Shown here in pieces: positions 51,872 through 60,488 of a stretch of 64,000 nucleotides of DNA. This DNA comes from Bradyrhizobium sp. ORS 285 (GTDB lineage Bacteria > Pseudomonadota > Alphaproteobacteria > Rhizobiales > Xanthobacteraceae), in the NCBI RefSeq assembly GCF_900176205.1, contig NZ_LT859959.1, forward strand, positions 2,377,001 to 2,441,000, read 5' to 3'. A program made the translations under genes and the position numbers. Under the pieces are notes generated by a model that was not told where the DNA came from, ran no database searches, and saw only the letters and a list, made by a program, of their open reading frames with translations. Every line of letters starts with the position of its first letter. Position 1 is the stretch's first letter.

Positions 51872-53008
51872 ATGGCTGCCGACTTCGAGGGACTGCTGGT
51901 TGTTTCGATCGAGCAGGCGGTGGCGGCAGCCTACGCCTCGTGCAAGCTGGCCGACGCCGGCGCGCGCGTCATCAAGATCGAGCGGCCCGAGGGGGACTTC
52001 TCCCGCGATTACGATCATTTCGTCCATGGCGAGAGCGCCTATTTCGTCTGGCTCAATCGCGGCAAGGAGTCGATCGCTCTCAACCTCGCCGACGACGGCG
52101 ACAAGGCGGTGCTGGCTTCGATGCTGGCGCAGGCCGACGTCTTCATCCAGAACCTGGCGCCAGGGGCGATCGACCGGCTCGGCTTCTCGATGCAGGGCCT
52201 GCGGGCCAAGCACGAGCGGCTGATCACCTGCGCCATCTCGGGCTATGGCGACGAGGGGCCGCTGCGCGACGCCAAGGCCTATGATCTGCTGGTGCAGGGC
52301 GAGAGCGGGCTCGCCAACATCACCGGCAACGAATATGGCGCGGCGCGCGTTGGCGTCTCCGTCTGCGACATCAATGCCGGCATGACGGCGACCCAGGCGA
52401 TCTTCCAGGCGCTGTATGCGCGTGAGCGCACCGGCTGCGGCCGCCACATCTCGGTGTCGCTGTTTCATGCGATGGCCGACTGGATGAACGTGCCGTATCT
52501 GCAATATGCCTATGGCGGCGTGCCGATCGGCCGGGTCGGGCTGCATCATCCGACCATCGCCCCCTATGGCAGCTATGCCTGCGGCGGCGGCCGCTCGATC
52601 CTGATCGCGATCCAGAACGAGCGCGAATGGGTGATCCTGTGCCGCGACGTGCTGAAGCGACCGAGCCTCGCCACCGATCCGCGCTTTCTGAACAATGGCG
52701 AGCGCGTCAAGAACCGCGCGGCGCTCGATGCCGAGATCGGGCCGATCCTGCTGAGCATGGACCTCGATCGCGCGATCAAGTTGCTCAGCGACGCGCGGCT
52801 CGCCTTCGGGCGGGTTTCGACCCTGGCCGATTTCGCCGAGCATCCGCAGAACCGCTATGTCGAGATCGATACGCCGACAGGGCCTGTGGTGCTGATGGCG
52901 CCCGGCGCGGTCGCCGATGGACAGGTGCCCGCGTTCGGACCGATCCCGGCGCTCGATGCGCATGGCGAGCGGCTGCGGCGAGAATTCGCGCCCAAGCCGC
53001 AGGACTAG
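51872..53008 (+). CDS. Class III CoA-transferase (CaiB/BaiF family)
   Basis: A 378-residue family III CoA-transferase. Family blocks are ADAGARVIKIERPEGDFSRDY (near 32-52), LNRGKESIALNL, the catalytic aspartate region KAYDLLVQGESGLANITGNE (about 134-153) and the late SLFHAMADWMNVPYLQYAYGG. It lies 29 bases after the aldehyde dehydrogenase and ends the operon. It would activate the acid formed by the two dehydrogenases to its CoA thioester for further breakdown. Confidence 0.92.
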   Translation: MAADFEGLLVVSIEQAVAAAYASCKLADAGARVIKIERPEGDFSRDYDHFVHGESAYFVWLNRGKESIALNLADDGDKAVLASMLAQADVFIQNLAPGAIDRLGFSMQGLRAKHERLITCAISGYGDEGPLRDAKAYDLLVQGESGLANITGNEYGAARVGVSVCDINAGMTATQAIFQALYARERTGCGRHISVSLFHAMADWMNVPYLQYAYGGVPIGRVGLHHPTIAPYGSYACGGGRSILIAIQNEREWVILCRDVLKRPSLATDPRFLNNGERVKNRAALDAEIGPILLSMDLDRAIKLLSDARLAFGRVSTLADFAEHPQNRYVEIDTPTGPVVLMAPGAVADGQVPAFGPIPALDAHGERLRREFAPKPQD

Positions 53009-53119
53009 AGCAACGCCGCCTCTGCGAGCGAGCCCACGCGTGGCCTGCAATACGCCTGCGCGAGGGGCTCGCTTGACAGCCTCCTGATGCCGCTGATCTA
53101 TAGCGTTCCTTGATCGTGT

Positions 53120-53156
53120 GTATGCCGACCATAGCGAAAAGTTATGGCGGACATAC
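53120..53156. promoter_or_regulatory. Imperfect inverted repeat upstream of LysR gene
   Basis: GTATGCCGACCATA (53120-53133) and TATGGCGGACATAC (53143-53156) face each other across nine bases; five bases at each outer edge and five inner bases match exactly. It lies just upstream of the LysR start and may be its autoregulatory site. Confidence 0.45.
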
Positions 53157-53174
53157 AGGAATGTTGGGACGGAA

Positions 53175-54167
53175 ATGGACCTGCGGCAGCTTCGCTACTT
53201 CATTGCGATCGTCGAGCAGGGCTCCTTTTCCAAGGCGGCCGAGACCCTGAACGTCGCGCAGCCCGCGCTCAGCCTGCACGTCCGCAACATGGAAGCGGAG
53301 CTCGGCTCGGCGCTGCTGTTTCGCAGCCCCCAGGGCGTGGTCGCCACTGAAGCCGGCGAGATCCTGATCCGCCACGCGCGCATCGTGATCGACCAGCTCT
53401 CGATCGCGCGCCACGAGATCAAGGGGCAGGAAGCGGAGCCGTCCGGCGAGGTGCGGCTCGGGCTGCCCGGCACGATCAGCCAGATCCTGTCGGTGCCGCT
53501 GATCATCGAGGTGCGCAAGCGCTTTCCCAAGATCAAGCTGTGCGTCGCCGAGGCGATGAGCGGCTTCGTCACCGAGTGGATCCGCGAGGGCCGCATCGAT
53601 CTCGCGGTGCTGTATCAGCCCGTCAGCGACAACGCGCTGAACTCATCGGAGGTGATCAGCGAGGAGCTCTGGCTGCTTGGTCCAACGACGCCCTTGGCCG
53701 GCGTCAAGCCGCCCGCATCCGGCGCCGTCGCCTACGCCAATGTCACCCAGCTTCCGCTGATCCTGCCGAGCGCGGATCATGGCCTGCGCTTGCTGCTGGA
53801 GCGCGAAGCAGCCGCGCGCGGCCTGTCGCTGGATCCGGTGATCGAGGTCGACTCCTATGCGAACATCAAGGGACTGGTCGAGGAGGGGATCGGCTATTCG
53901 ATCCTGCCCTATAACGCGATCGCGCGCGACGTGCAGAGCGAGCGCCTGCTGGCATGGCCGATCAAGCAGCCGGAGATCAAGCGTTCGGTGCACCTCGCCC
54001 ATCCGGTCGACCGGCCGCTCAGCCACGCCGTCTCGAGTGTCCACGCGCTCTGCCGCGCGACGCTGCTCACGCTCGTCGCGACCGGCAAGTGGAACGGCGC
54101 GCGTGCCTCGAATGGTGGAGCAGCGGCCGATGAAGCAGCAGGCCGGTCCACGGCCAGGAAGCGATGA
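53175..54167 (+). CDS. LysR-family transcriptional regulator
   Basis: A 330-residue LysR regulator. The HTH is MDLRQLRYFIAIVEQGSFSKAAETLNVAQPALSLHVRNME (read in order as MDLRQLRYFIAIVEQ, GSFSKAAETLNVAQPALS, LHVRNME); the effector domain spans about 92-300 (EVRLGLPGTISQILSVPL). The start is ATG 53175; a longer frame from 53118 runs through the inverted repeat. Sequence style is near the NAC/CysB-like group with GxTISQ. Being right after the CoA-transferase, on the same strand, it probably controls the ABC/ADH/ALDH operon. Confidence 0.9.
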   Translation: MDLRQLRYFIAIVEQGSFSKAAETLNVAQPALSLHVRNMEAELGSALLFRSPQGVVATEAGEILIRHARIVIDQLSIARHEIKGQEAEPSGEVRLGLPGTISQILSVPLIIEVRKRFPKIKLCVAEAMSGFVTEWIREGRIDLAVLYQPVSDNALNSSEVISEELWLLGPTTPLAGVKPPASGAVAYANVTQLPLILPSADHGLRLLLEREAAARGLSLDPVIEVDSYANIKGLVEEGIGYSILPYNAIARDVQSERLLAWPIKQPEIKRSVHLAHPVDRPLSHAVSSVHALCRATLLTLVATGKWNGARASNGGAAADEAAGRSTARKR

Positions 54168-54392
54168 CCACGCGCTGCAATGATGTCAGCCCGTCGGAAT
54201 GATCCTCGTCAGCCTTACGATCTGAGCTCGGATGTTGCTCGTCTTCGGCAACGATCGAGAGATGATCCAGGGCAGACGAATGGCGGTTGGTTTCGGAGCG
54301 TCTTTTGAGCTTGCGTTGCAGGTCCGTTCCCATTACCTGCCGCTGCGGGACCGACCCCGTCCCGGTCCAGTGCAGCGGAATGGGCGATCTAA

Positions 54393-55412
54393 GTGTCTGA
54401 GAAAACGCTGGAATATGGGAAGCCCGGAGCCGGCCGCTTCTCCGTGGCGCCGATGATGGATTGGACCGACCGGTATTGCCGGGTGTTCCATCGGCTGCTG
54501 TCGCGGCGGGCGCTGCTCTATACCGAGATGGTGACGACCGGGGCCGTCATTCACGGCGACCGGCAGCGGCTGCTCGGCTTCGATGCCAGCGAGCATCCCC
54601 TGGCGCTGCAGCTCGGCGGCTCGGATCCGGCTGATCTCGCGACCTCGGCAAAGATTGGCGAGGACTTCGGCTACGACGAAATCAACCTGAATGTCGGCTG
54701 CCCGTCGGACCGGGTGAAGGATGGCCGCTTCGGCGCGTGCCTGATGGCGGAGCCTGCGCTCGTTGCGGCCTGTGTTGCCGCGATGAAGCGCGCGGTGGGC
54801 ATTCCCGTCACCGTCAAATGCCGCATCGGCATCGATGACCAGGATCCGGAGATCGCACTCGATGCGCTGGCGGATGCGGTCGTCGACAGTGGCGCCGACG
54901 CGCTGATCGTGCATGCGCGCAAGGCTTGGCTGAATGGGCTGTCGCCGAAAGAGAACCGCGATATCCCGCCGCTCGACTACACCAGGGTGTATCGGCTGAA
55001 GGCGCGGCTGCCGCAGGTGCCCGTCATCATCAATGGCGGCATCACCAGCATCGAAGCGGCGCAAGGTCATCTCGCTCATGTCGATGGCGTGATGCTCGGA
55101 CGTGCCGCTTATCAGGAGCCGTGGCGATTGCTCGACGTCGATCCCGTGCTGTTCGGCGAGGCCGCGCCGCATGCGAGCATGAAGGATGCGCTGGCGGCGC
55201 TGGAGCCCTATATCGAACGCCAGCTCGGGCAGGGGACGCGGCTGCACGCGATCACGCGGCATCTCGTCGGCGCCTATCATGCGGTACCCGGCGCGCGCGC
55301 CTTTCGCCGCCACCTCTCGGAGCGCGGCGTCAAGCCGGACGCTGGGATCGAGGTGTTGCGCGAGGCGGTGGCGATGATCGAGCAAAGTGCGCCGGTGGCA
55401 GCGCTCGCCTGA
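54393..55412 (+). CDS. dusA: tRNA-dihydrouridine synthase A
   Basis: A 339-residue FMN enzyme that reduces U20 (and U20a) of tRNA. Landmarks: SVAPMMDWTDRYCRVFHRLL (about 14-33), YTEMVTTGAVIHGD, LQLGGSDPADLA, NVGCPSDRVKDGRFGACLM (about 105-123, with the catalytic Cys in GACLM), VKCRIGIDD, and PVIINGGITS with the FMN phosphate-binding residues. Starts at GTG 54393; no strong ribosome-binding site is visible, and a start a few codons downstream is not excluded. About 225 bp of upstream DNA holds nothing I recognise. Convergent with the aminotransferase gene, one base between stops. Confidence 0.93.
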   Translation: MSEKTLEYGKPGAGRFSVAPMMDWTDRYCRVFHRLLSRRALLYTEMVTTGAVIHGDRQRLLGFDASEHPLALQLGGSDPADLATSAKIGEDFGYDEINLNVGCPSDRVKDGRFGACLMAEPALVAACVAAMKRAVGIPVTVKCRIGIDDQDPEIALDALADAVVDSGADALIVHARKAWLNGLSPKENRDIPPLDYTRVYRLKARLPQVPVIINGGITSIEAAQGHLAHVDGVMLGRAAYQEPWRLLDVDPVLFGEAAPHASMKDALAALEPYIERQLGQGTRLHAITRHLVGAYHAVPGARAFRRHLSERGVKPDAGIEVLREAVAMIEQSAPVAALA

Positions 55413-55413
55413 G

Positions 55414-56433
55414 CTATCCGGTGACCGGCAGCAGCTCGGCGACGGCCTGCCGCGCGATCGCGTTTTCTTCCGGCAGTCCGATCGAGATGCGCAGCCATGT
55501 CGCAAAACCCGGCTGCGCGCGGCCGATGATGATGCCGCGGGCGGCGAGCGCCGCGGCCGCTTCCGCATGCGGCCGGCCGCAATCGAAGAATACGAAGTTG
55601 GCCTGCGAGGCGCTGAAGCGGCGGCCGCGATCGCGCAGCAGCGCATGCCAAGTCTCGCGCTCGGCCGCGACCTTGATGCGGATATCCTCGACGTAGTTGC
55701 GGTCACCAAGGCTCGCCAACGCAGCCACGAGACTGAGCCGGCTCAACCCGAAGAAGGCTCCGATGCCCATCTGCTTCAGCCCTGTGGCCAGCGGCTTCGG
55801 CGCCAGGGTGTAGCCGATGGCAAGACTTGCGAGGCCGTAGATCTTGGAGAACGTCCTGAACACCGCGACATTGCAGCCCTCGCGCAGCAGCGGCGTGACG
55901 GTACGGGCGGCGAAGTCCGGCAGGAATTCGAGATAGGCCTCGTCGACGATCACGAGCGTGCGTGACGACAAGGCGCGAATGGCGTCGATGAACTTCGTGG
56001 CGTCGCTCACCGTGCCGGAGGGATTGTGCGGATTGACCAGATAGACTGCGCGCGTCGTGCCATCCACGGCGGCCGCGATGGCCGGCAGATCGTTCTCCAG
56101 CGCCGCATTCAGCGGCACGCCGACGACGCGGCCGCCGGCCGGCGCCACCGCGTCGACGAGAGCCGTGTAGCCCGGCTCGGAGTAGACGAAGGTGCCGCGG
56201 GGGCCGCCGTGAGCGGCAAGGTAAAGCCCGAGCACGTTGAGGTTCTCACCGAGTACGATCTGGTCGGCTGCGATATTTTCGCGCGCGGCGATCGCGCCTG
56301 TGAGATCATCGACCTCCCGGCCTGTGTAGCGGGGGAGGCCGGCGAGATCGGCTGTGATGGCGTCGAGGGCGGCGGGCGAGGGTCCGAACGGAGTTTCGTT
56401 CAGGGCAAGCTTGATCTGCGGGGTATCGGCCAT
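55414..56433 (-). CDS. Histidinol-phosphate-type aminotransferase
   Basis: A 339-residue fold-type I PLP aminotransferase of the HisC group. LALNETPFGPSPAALDAI opens the protein; LGENLNVLGLYL, the Asn-Pro block VNPHNPSGTV (about 141-150), the Asp of VIVDEAYLEF and the PLP lysine in FRTFSKIYGLASLAIGY (about 206) follow. The gene is not near other his genes, so aromatic or histidinol-phosphate amino-acid transamination are both possible. The ATG at 56433 gives the usual N-terminus; the frame is open to 56469. Confidence 0.87.
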   Translation of the reverse strand: MADTPQIKLALNETPFGPSPAALDAITADLAGLPRYTGREVDDLTGAIAARENIAADQIVLGENLNVLGLYLAAHGGPRGTFVYSEPGYTALVDAVAPAGGRVVGVPLNAALENDLPAIAAAVDGTTRAVYLVNPHNPSGTVSDATKFIDAIRALSSRTLVIVDEAYLEFLPDFAARTVTPLLREGCNVAVFRTFSKIYGLASLAIGYTLAPKPLATGLKQMGIGAFFGLSRLSLVAALASLGDRNYVEDIRIKVAAERETWHALLRDRGRRFSASQANFVFFDCGRPHAEAAAALAARGIIIGRAQPGFATWLRISIGLPEENAIARQAVAELLPVTG

Positions 56434-56494
56434 GGCGCGAGCGTAGGCCGGGTTCTGCCGCGCGTGCAAGGCAACGTTCGCCGCGGCCCCGGCT

Positions 56495-57031
56495 TCAGCT
56501 GCGCTCGGGATAGCCGTGCAGCATCAGCCGGTCGGAGCGGACCTCGAAGCGTTCGAGCCGGTCGAGAAAGCTCATGCCGAGCAGGTTGGTCTTCATCTGG
56601 CCGTGCGGCACGACCAGCGCGGGGACCGAGCGCTCCACCAGCTTGCCGATCGCCAGTCGATCGAGCGTCAGCCGCGCCGCCTTGGTGTGGCCGCCCGCGG
56701 TCTCGACGTCGACGTCATAGTTCAAGAGCTCCAGCGGCAGGCCCGCGGCCTTGGCGGTCTCCCAGGTCAGCACCACCGAGGTGGCGCCGGTGTCGACGAC
56801 CATCGGCGCGGTGACCCCGTTGATCTTGGCGCGCAGCGCGAACTCGCCGCCCCGCGTGCGCTCGATCTCGACGGCGTTGGTCGGCGGGGTCGCCTTCGCC
56901 CTGAACGCCCGGCTGCGGAGCATCTCCGAGACGGTGTCGCTGGCGAGCGCGGCCTGCTCGGGATCCTTGTAGACGATCACGGCGCTCGCGGTGACCACCA
57001 TGGTGACCAGTACCAGTACAATCTTGTTCAT
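56495..57031 (-). CDS. Membrane-anchored retropepsin-like aspartic protease (TIGR02281 family)
   Basis: A 178-residue protein with an N-terminal hydrophobic anchor (residues 3-17) and a clan AA retropepsin domain. The catalytic DTG lies in MVVDTGATSVVLTW (about 77-90); the flap-like and following strands fit the TIGR02281 family. Such proteins act as dimers in the periplasm in alphaproteobacteria and Legionella. It is followed (upstream on this strand) by the DUF1289 gene with 28 bases between. Function here unknown. Confidence 0.87.
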   Translation of the reverse strand: MNKIVLVLVTMVVTASAVIVYKDPEQAALASDTVSEMLRSRAFRAKATPPTNAVEIERTRGGEFALRAKINGVTAPMVVDTGATSVVLTWETAKAAGLPLELLNYDVDVETAGGHTKAARLTLDRLAIGKLVERSVPALVVPHGQMKTNLLGMSFLDRLERFEVRSDRLMLHGYPERS

Positions 57032-57059
57032 GCCCGGCCTCCGACGAGGGCGGCGCCGC

Positions 57060-57269
57060 TCAGTCGCGCTTGCGCGCCATCGCGGGCCGGATGGCGGGCA
57101 ATCCGGCGTCGTGCATGCGCGTGGGCAGCCCGTCCATCACCGACAGCCGCTCGTCGCGCGACATCCGGCCCCAGCGCGCGATCTCCGGCAGCGTGCGGCC
57201 GCAGCCGAAGCACAGCTTGGTCTTCGGATCGATCATGCAGACGGCAATGCAGGGGGTATCCTGGCTCAT
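57060..57269 (-). CDS. DUF1289-family small Cys protein
   Basis: A 69-residue protein. The DUF1289 pattern is TPCIAVCMIDPKTKLCFGCGRTLPEIARW, read as TPCIAVCMIDP, KTKLCFGCGRT and LPEIARW, with four Cys likely binding a metal or cluster. Start 57269; an upstream ATG at 57305 is possible but adds 12 residues not seen in the family. It probably shares an operon with the retropepsin gene. Confidence 0.85.
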   Translation of the reverse strand: MSQDTPCIAVCMIDPKTKLCFGCGRTLPEIARWGRMSRDERLSVMDGLPTRMHDAGLPAIRPAMARKRD

Positions 57270-57316
57270 GCTGCGAGTTGAAGAGGTTCTGGTCTGGCTT
57301 TGCAAGTGCCATCATC

Positions 57317-58915
57317 TCACAGTCCCGTTCCGGCATTCATGATCGGTTTGCGCAGCAGGCGCCGCTTCTCCTGAGCGGGTGCTGTGGCAGGATCCGGTTG
57401 CAGCGGCGGCGCCTCGTCCGAGAGCGGGGCGAGCGCCGACATCACCCGCTCCGGCGGGAAGGTGACGATCACCTCGGTGCCGATGCGGACCTTCGATTTC
57501 AGCGTGAACGTACCGCCATGCATCTCGATCAGGTTCTTGGCGATCGGCAGGCCCAGGCCCGCGCCCTGTTCCGCAGACTTGATCGAGTTCGAGCCCTGGC
57601 CGAATGAGGCGAGCACGATCGGAATCTCGTTCTCGGGAATCCCGGAGCCGGTGTCCTTGACGCTGAGATATTGTCCGCCCGATGCCGTCCAGCCCGCCTT
57701 CAGCCAGATCTCGCCGCCCTGCGGCGTGAACTTGATGGCGTTGGAGAGCAGGTTGAGCACCACTTGGCGGATCGCACGCTCGTCCGCCCACAGACGCGGC
57801 ATGTTCTGCTCGAACACCTCGTGAATGGTGATGCCGCGGCTCGAGGCGCGCAGCTTCAACAGGTGGTGGCAGTCGGCGATCACATGGACCAGCGCCACCG
57901 CTTCCTCATTGAGCTCGTACCGGCCGGCCTCGATGCGCGAGAGGTCGAGGATCTCGTTGATCAGGTTGAGCAGGTGGACGCCGGAATTGTGGATGTCGGC
58001 GGAATATTCCTTGTAGACCGGCACCGCATGCGCACCGAAAATCTCGCTCTTCATCACCTCGGAGAAGCCGAGGATGGCGTTCAGCGGCGTGCGCAGCTCG
58101 TGGCTCATCTGCGCCAGGAAGCGCGACTTCGCGACGTTGGCGGCCTCGGCGCGGTAGCGCGCCTCGTCGGAAATCGCCTTGGCCTGCTCGAGCTCGCCGA
58201 TCAGGGCGTCCTTCTCGGCGCGCGCTTCCAGGGTCGCCAGCGTGGTCGCGTGCAGCTGATGCGCGAGCAGCACGAAATAGCCCTCGGCGGCGATCGCAAA
58301 TCCCGCGAGCAGATAATTGTCGAAAGTGCCTGACAGCGCCAGGCTCAGCGTGATCGCAACCGTCACCGGCGCGGTGACCGCGACCGCTGCGATCGGCAGG
58401 TTCGCCGCCAGCATGCTGGAGACGGCGATCACCAGCAGCATCAGGAACATCATCAGCGTGCCCGACACCTCGGCGAGCGCCGGGTGGATCAGGATCGCCA
58501 TCCAGCAGACGCCGTAGAGCAGGTCGAGCAGCACGAAGCGCGTGCGCCAGCGCCGCGTGGCCGCCAGCGACGGCTGGTCGTTCAGGAAGTTCGAGCAGTT
58601 GCGGACGATGGCGACATGGATGCAAAGCACGCCGAGCGTCCAGGCGCCGGCGGCGATGGCATGCAGCCAGACGCTGAGCATGAGGCCCGTCGCCACGACC
58701 AGCAGGATGACGATGTAGGAGGCGGAGATGCGCGTCTGCGCATATTGACGCAGCAGCTCGCGATCGAAGGCGGGCCGCGTTCCCGATGTCGACGTTAACC
58801 GGTCGCGCGCCTCGCGCACCCGTTGCTGCGCGGCGCGGCGCTGGCTTGCCGGAGCGAGCGCCGGCGCATCGGCCGGAAGCTCGACGATCTCGGGCTTTTC
58901 CGCGGGTTTACTCAT
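57317..58915 (-). CDS. Membrane histidine kinase (PdhS/DivJ/PleC-like)
   Basis: A 532-residue sensor kinase. After a cytoplasmic N-terminus of about 60 residues come six hydrophobic segments (about 65-240), a short coiled linker, HisKA with the phospho-accepting His (about 271) in MSHELRTPLNAILGFSEVM, and HATPase_c (NLLSNAIKFTP, DTGSGIPENE, GAGLGLPIAKNLIE). FGAH..YKEYSADIHNSG after the His box is typical of the alphaproteobacterial DivJ/PleC/PdhS group that phosphorylates DivK/PleD-type regulators. A full CtrA consensus box lies 102-117 bp upstream of the start. Start 58915; a GTG three codons earlier is possible. Confidence 0.88.
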   Translation of the reverse strand: MSKPAEKPEIVELPADAPALAPASQRRAAQQRVREARDRLTSTSGTRPAFDRELLRQYAQTRISASYIVILLVVATGLMLSVWLHAIAAGAWTLGVLCIHVAIVRNCSNFLNDQPSLAATRRWRTRFVLLDLLYGVCWMAILIHPALAEVSGTLMMFLMLLVIAVSSMLAANLPIAAVAVTAPVTVAITLSLALSGTFDNYLLAGFAIAAEGYFVLLAHQLHATTLATLEARAEKDALIGELEQAKAISDEARYRAEAANVAKSRFLAQMSHELRTPLNAILGFSEVMKSEIFGAHAVPVYKEYSADIHNSGVHLLNLINEILDLSRIEAGRYELNEEAVALVHVIADCHHLLKLRASSRGITIHEVFEQNMPRLWADERAIRQVVLNLLSNAIKFTPQGGEIWLKAGWTASGGQYLSVKDTGSGIPENEIPIVLASFGQGSNSIKSAEQGAGLGLPIAKNLIEMHGGTFTLKSKVRIGTEVIVTFPPERVMSALAPLSDEAPPLQPDPATAPAQEKRRLLRKPIMNAGTGL

Positions 58916-59016
58916 CAACAACACAAATCCTGCCCGGGGCCGCGCGGGCTGCTTTCTGCATCCTCTATAACTGGCTCGAAATCCTTAAGACGGATTATAG
59001 ACAACGAAAAATTTGC

Positions 59017-59032
59017 GTTAACCGCGCGTTAA
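59017..59032 (-). promoter_or_regulatory. CtrA-binding box upstream of histidine kinase
   Basis: On the minus strand TTAACGCGCGGTTAAC: TTAA, seven bases, TTAAC, the full CtrA consensus. It lies about 100 bp upstream of the kinase start, just past the end of the PepSY gene. Confidence 0.65.
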
Positions 59033-59034
59033 AA

Positions 59035-60483
59035 TTAACCATTGCGGCGCGCAGCGGCGCCAAGCACACGCAGCCGTCGCCAGCCGATGACGAGGCCCGT
59101 GAGGCTGAAGGCAAAGCCTGCCCCGCACAGGCCTAGGATGAGAGCAGTGCGCAACGTCGCGTGTGCAAGCAGCGTCGGGAAGTCGAGCGTGTGCAGCGCC
59201 TGATAGACCCAGCGATAGGCACGCCGCGACGGGTCGAGCTTCTCGAGCACCGCGCCCGAGGCGGAATCGACGTGATACCAGGTGTCTCCGCAGATCACGC
59301 GGTGGACCGGCGCCCCCGGCACGTCGGATGAGAACGGATAGTCGTCGCCGGGCTCGACCTCGGCTGATCGCGCACAGCCGGGACGCAGGCCGGCGCTGAC
59401 GGCATTGATCTCCGCCGGCTGCAGGAAACGGCCGACGATGTGCCAAGCGGAGCCATCGAGCACCGAGATCTGCTGCTGGCTCACCGCGCGGCGCATGCGC
59501 TGATGCAGGCGGCCGCCGAAGGCGAACCATTCGATTTCGCGGACCTCGCCGCTGCCCGCTGCCGACGGGGCGGCAGAGAGCTGCATCCAATCGGGCGCGC
59601 CGGTGATAATGGCGTTCTCGGACGGCGTGAGATGGCCGGTCGCAAACAGCCGGCCATGGTCCATCGACAGCCAGCCGCTGACGATCCAGGTCAGCAGGAA
59701 TTGCATGCAGACGAGGCCTGCCCAGTGATGCCACAGGTGCCAGCCGCGATAGCGCGAGCCGAGCCGCGCCTTGCGCAGACGCAGCCTGAGAGGGCCGAGC
59801 AGGGCGCCCGTCACGGCAGCGATGACGGCCGCGAACGACAGCCACCATACCGTCACGTTCCAGGCCGACCAGTCCTTGCGCAGCACAGTCGGATAGACCC
59901 AGTGGATGACGCTGCCGAGATAATTCCAGCGGCGTTCGAAGCCGGTCGTGTCCAGCACCACGTCGCCAGTCCGGGAGGAGACGTAGAGCTCGGTCTCATC
60001 GGTGTCGTTCAGCGCGATCCGGTAGAGCGGGCGATGCACATCGAACCGGTTCGGCACGGTCCATTGGTCGTAGTCGTCGCGCGCGGCGACCGCGATGCCA
60101 TTGGCTCCGAACCCACGCTGCTGCGCCGTCGCGCGGGCAACGGACAGCGCGAGATCTGGGGCGGTCACATCGGCCGCTGCCAGCTTATCGGCATGAATGG
60201 CTACGCTCCGGTCGGCGGCGGAGATGACATAGATGGGGCCATCTGTGCGCTGCCACAGGCGGATGCGGCTGGGGCGATCGATGCCGCTTGCGACGAGGGC
60301 CTCCGCAGGGCTGCGCAGACCAGCGGTGAGGTCGAGCGGCAGGAGCCCGGCAAAACGCTCGCTCTCGGTCTGCGCCGGAAACGGCACGAAGTGCATCACG
60401 ATGCCGGTGGCAAACCACAGCGCGAACAGCGGACCAAGGGGGATGCTGAGCCAGCGATGCGTGAGGATCAGCGCCCGGATCAT
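59035..60483 (-). CDS. PepSY-domain membrane protein (TonB-system partner)
   Basis: A 482-residue inner-membrane protein of the PepSY-TM family, the kind encoded beside TonB receptors and involved in reduction or release of metal-chelates at the inner membrane. Hydrophobic helices lie at about 10-32, 205-230, 265-285 and 440-465. Pieces such as HRWLSIPLGPLFALWFATG and GWHLWHHWAGLVCMQF carry His residues that could bind haem or metal. Start at 60483, 6 bases after the receptor stop; the longer frame up to 60771 lies inside the receptor gene. It is co-transcribed with the TonB receptor. Confidence 0.85.
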   Translation of the reverse strand: MIRALILTHRWLSIPLGPLFALWFATGIVMHFVPFPAQTESERFAGLLPLDLTAGLRSPAEALVASGIDRPSRIRLWQRTDGPIYVISAADRSVAIHADKLAAADVTAPDLALSVARATAQQRGFGANGIAVAARDDYDQWTVPNRFDVHRPLYRIALNDTDETELYVSSRTGDVVLDTTGFERRWNYLGSVIHWVYPTVLRKDWSAWNVTVWWLSFAAVIAAVTGALLGPLRLRLRKARLGSRYRGWHLWHHWAGLVCMQFLLTWIVSGWLSMDHGRLFATGHLTPSENAIITGAPDWMQLSAAPSAAGSGEVREIEWFAFGGRLHQRMRRAVSQQQISVLDGSAWHIVGRFLQPAEINAVSAGLRPGCARSAEVEPGDDYPFSSDVPGAPVHRVICGDTWYHVDSASGAVLEKLDPSRRAYRWVYQALHTLDFPTLLAHATLRTALILGLCGAGFAFSLTGLVIGWRRLRVLGAAARRNG

Positions 60484-60488
60484 GGAGC

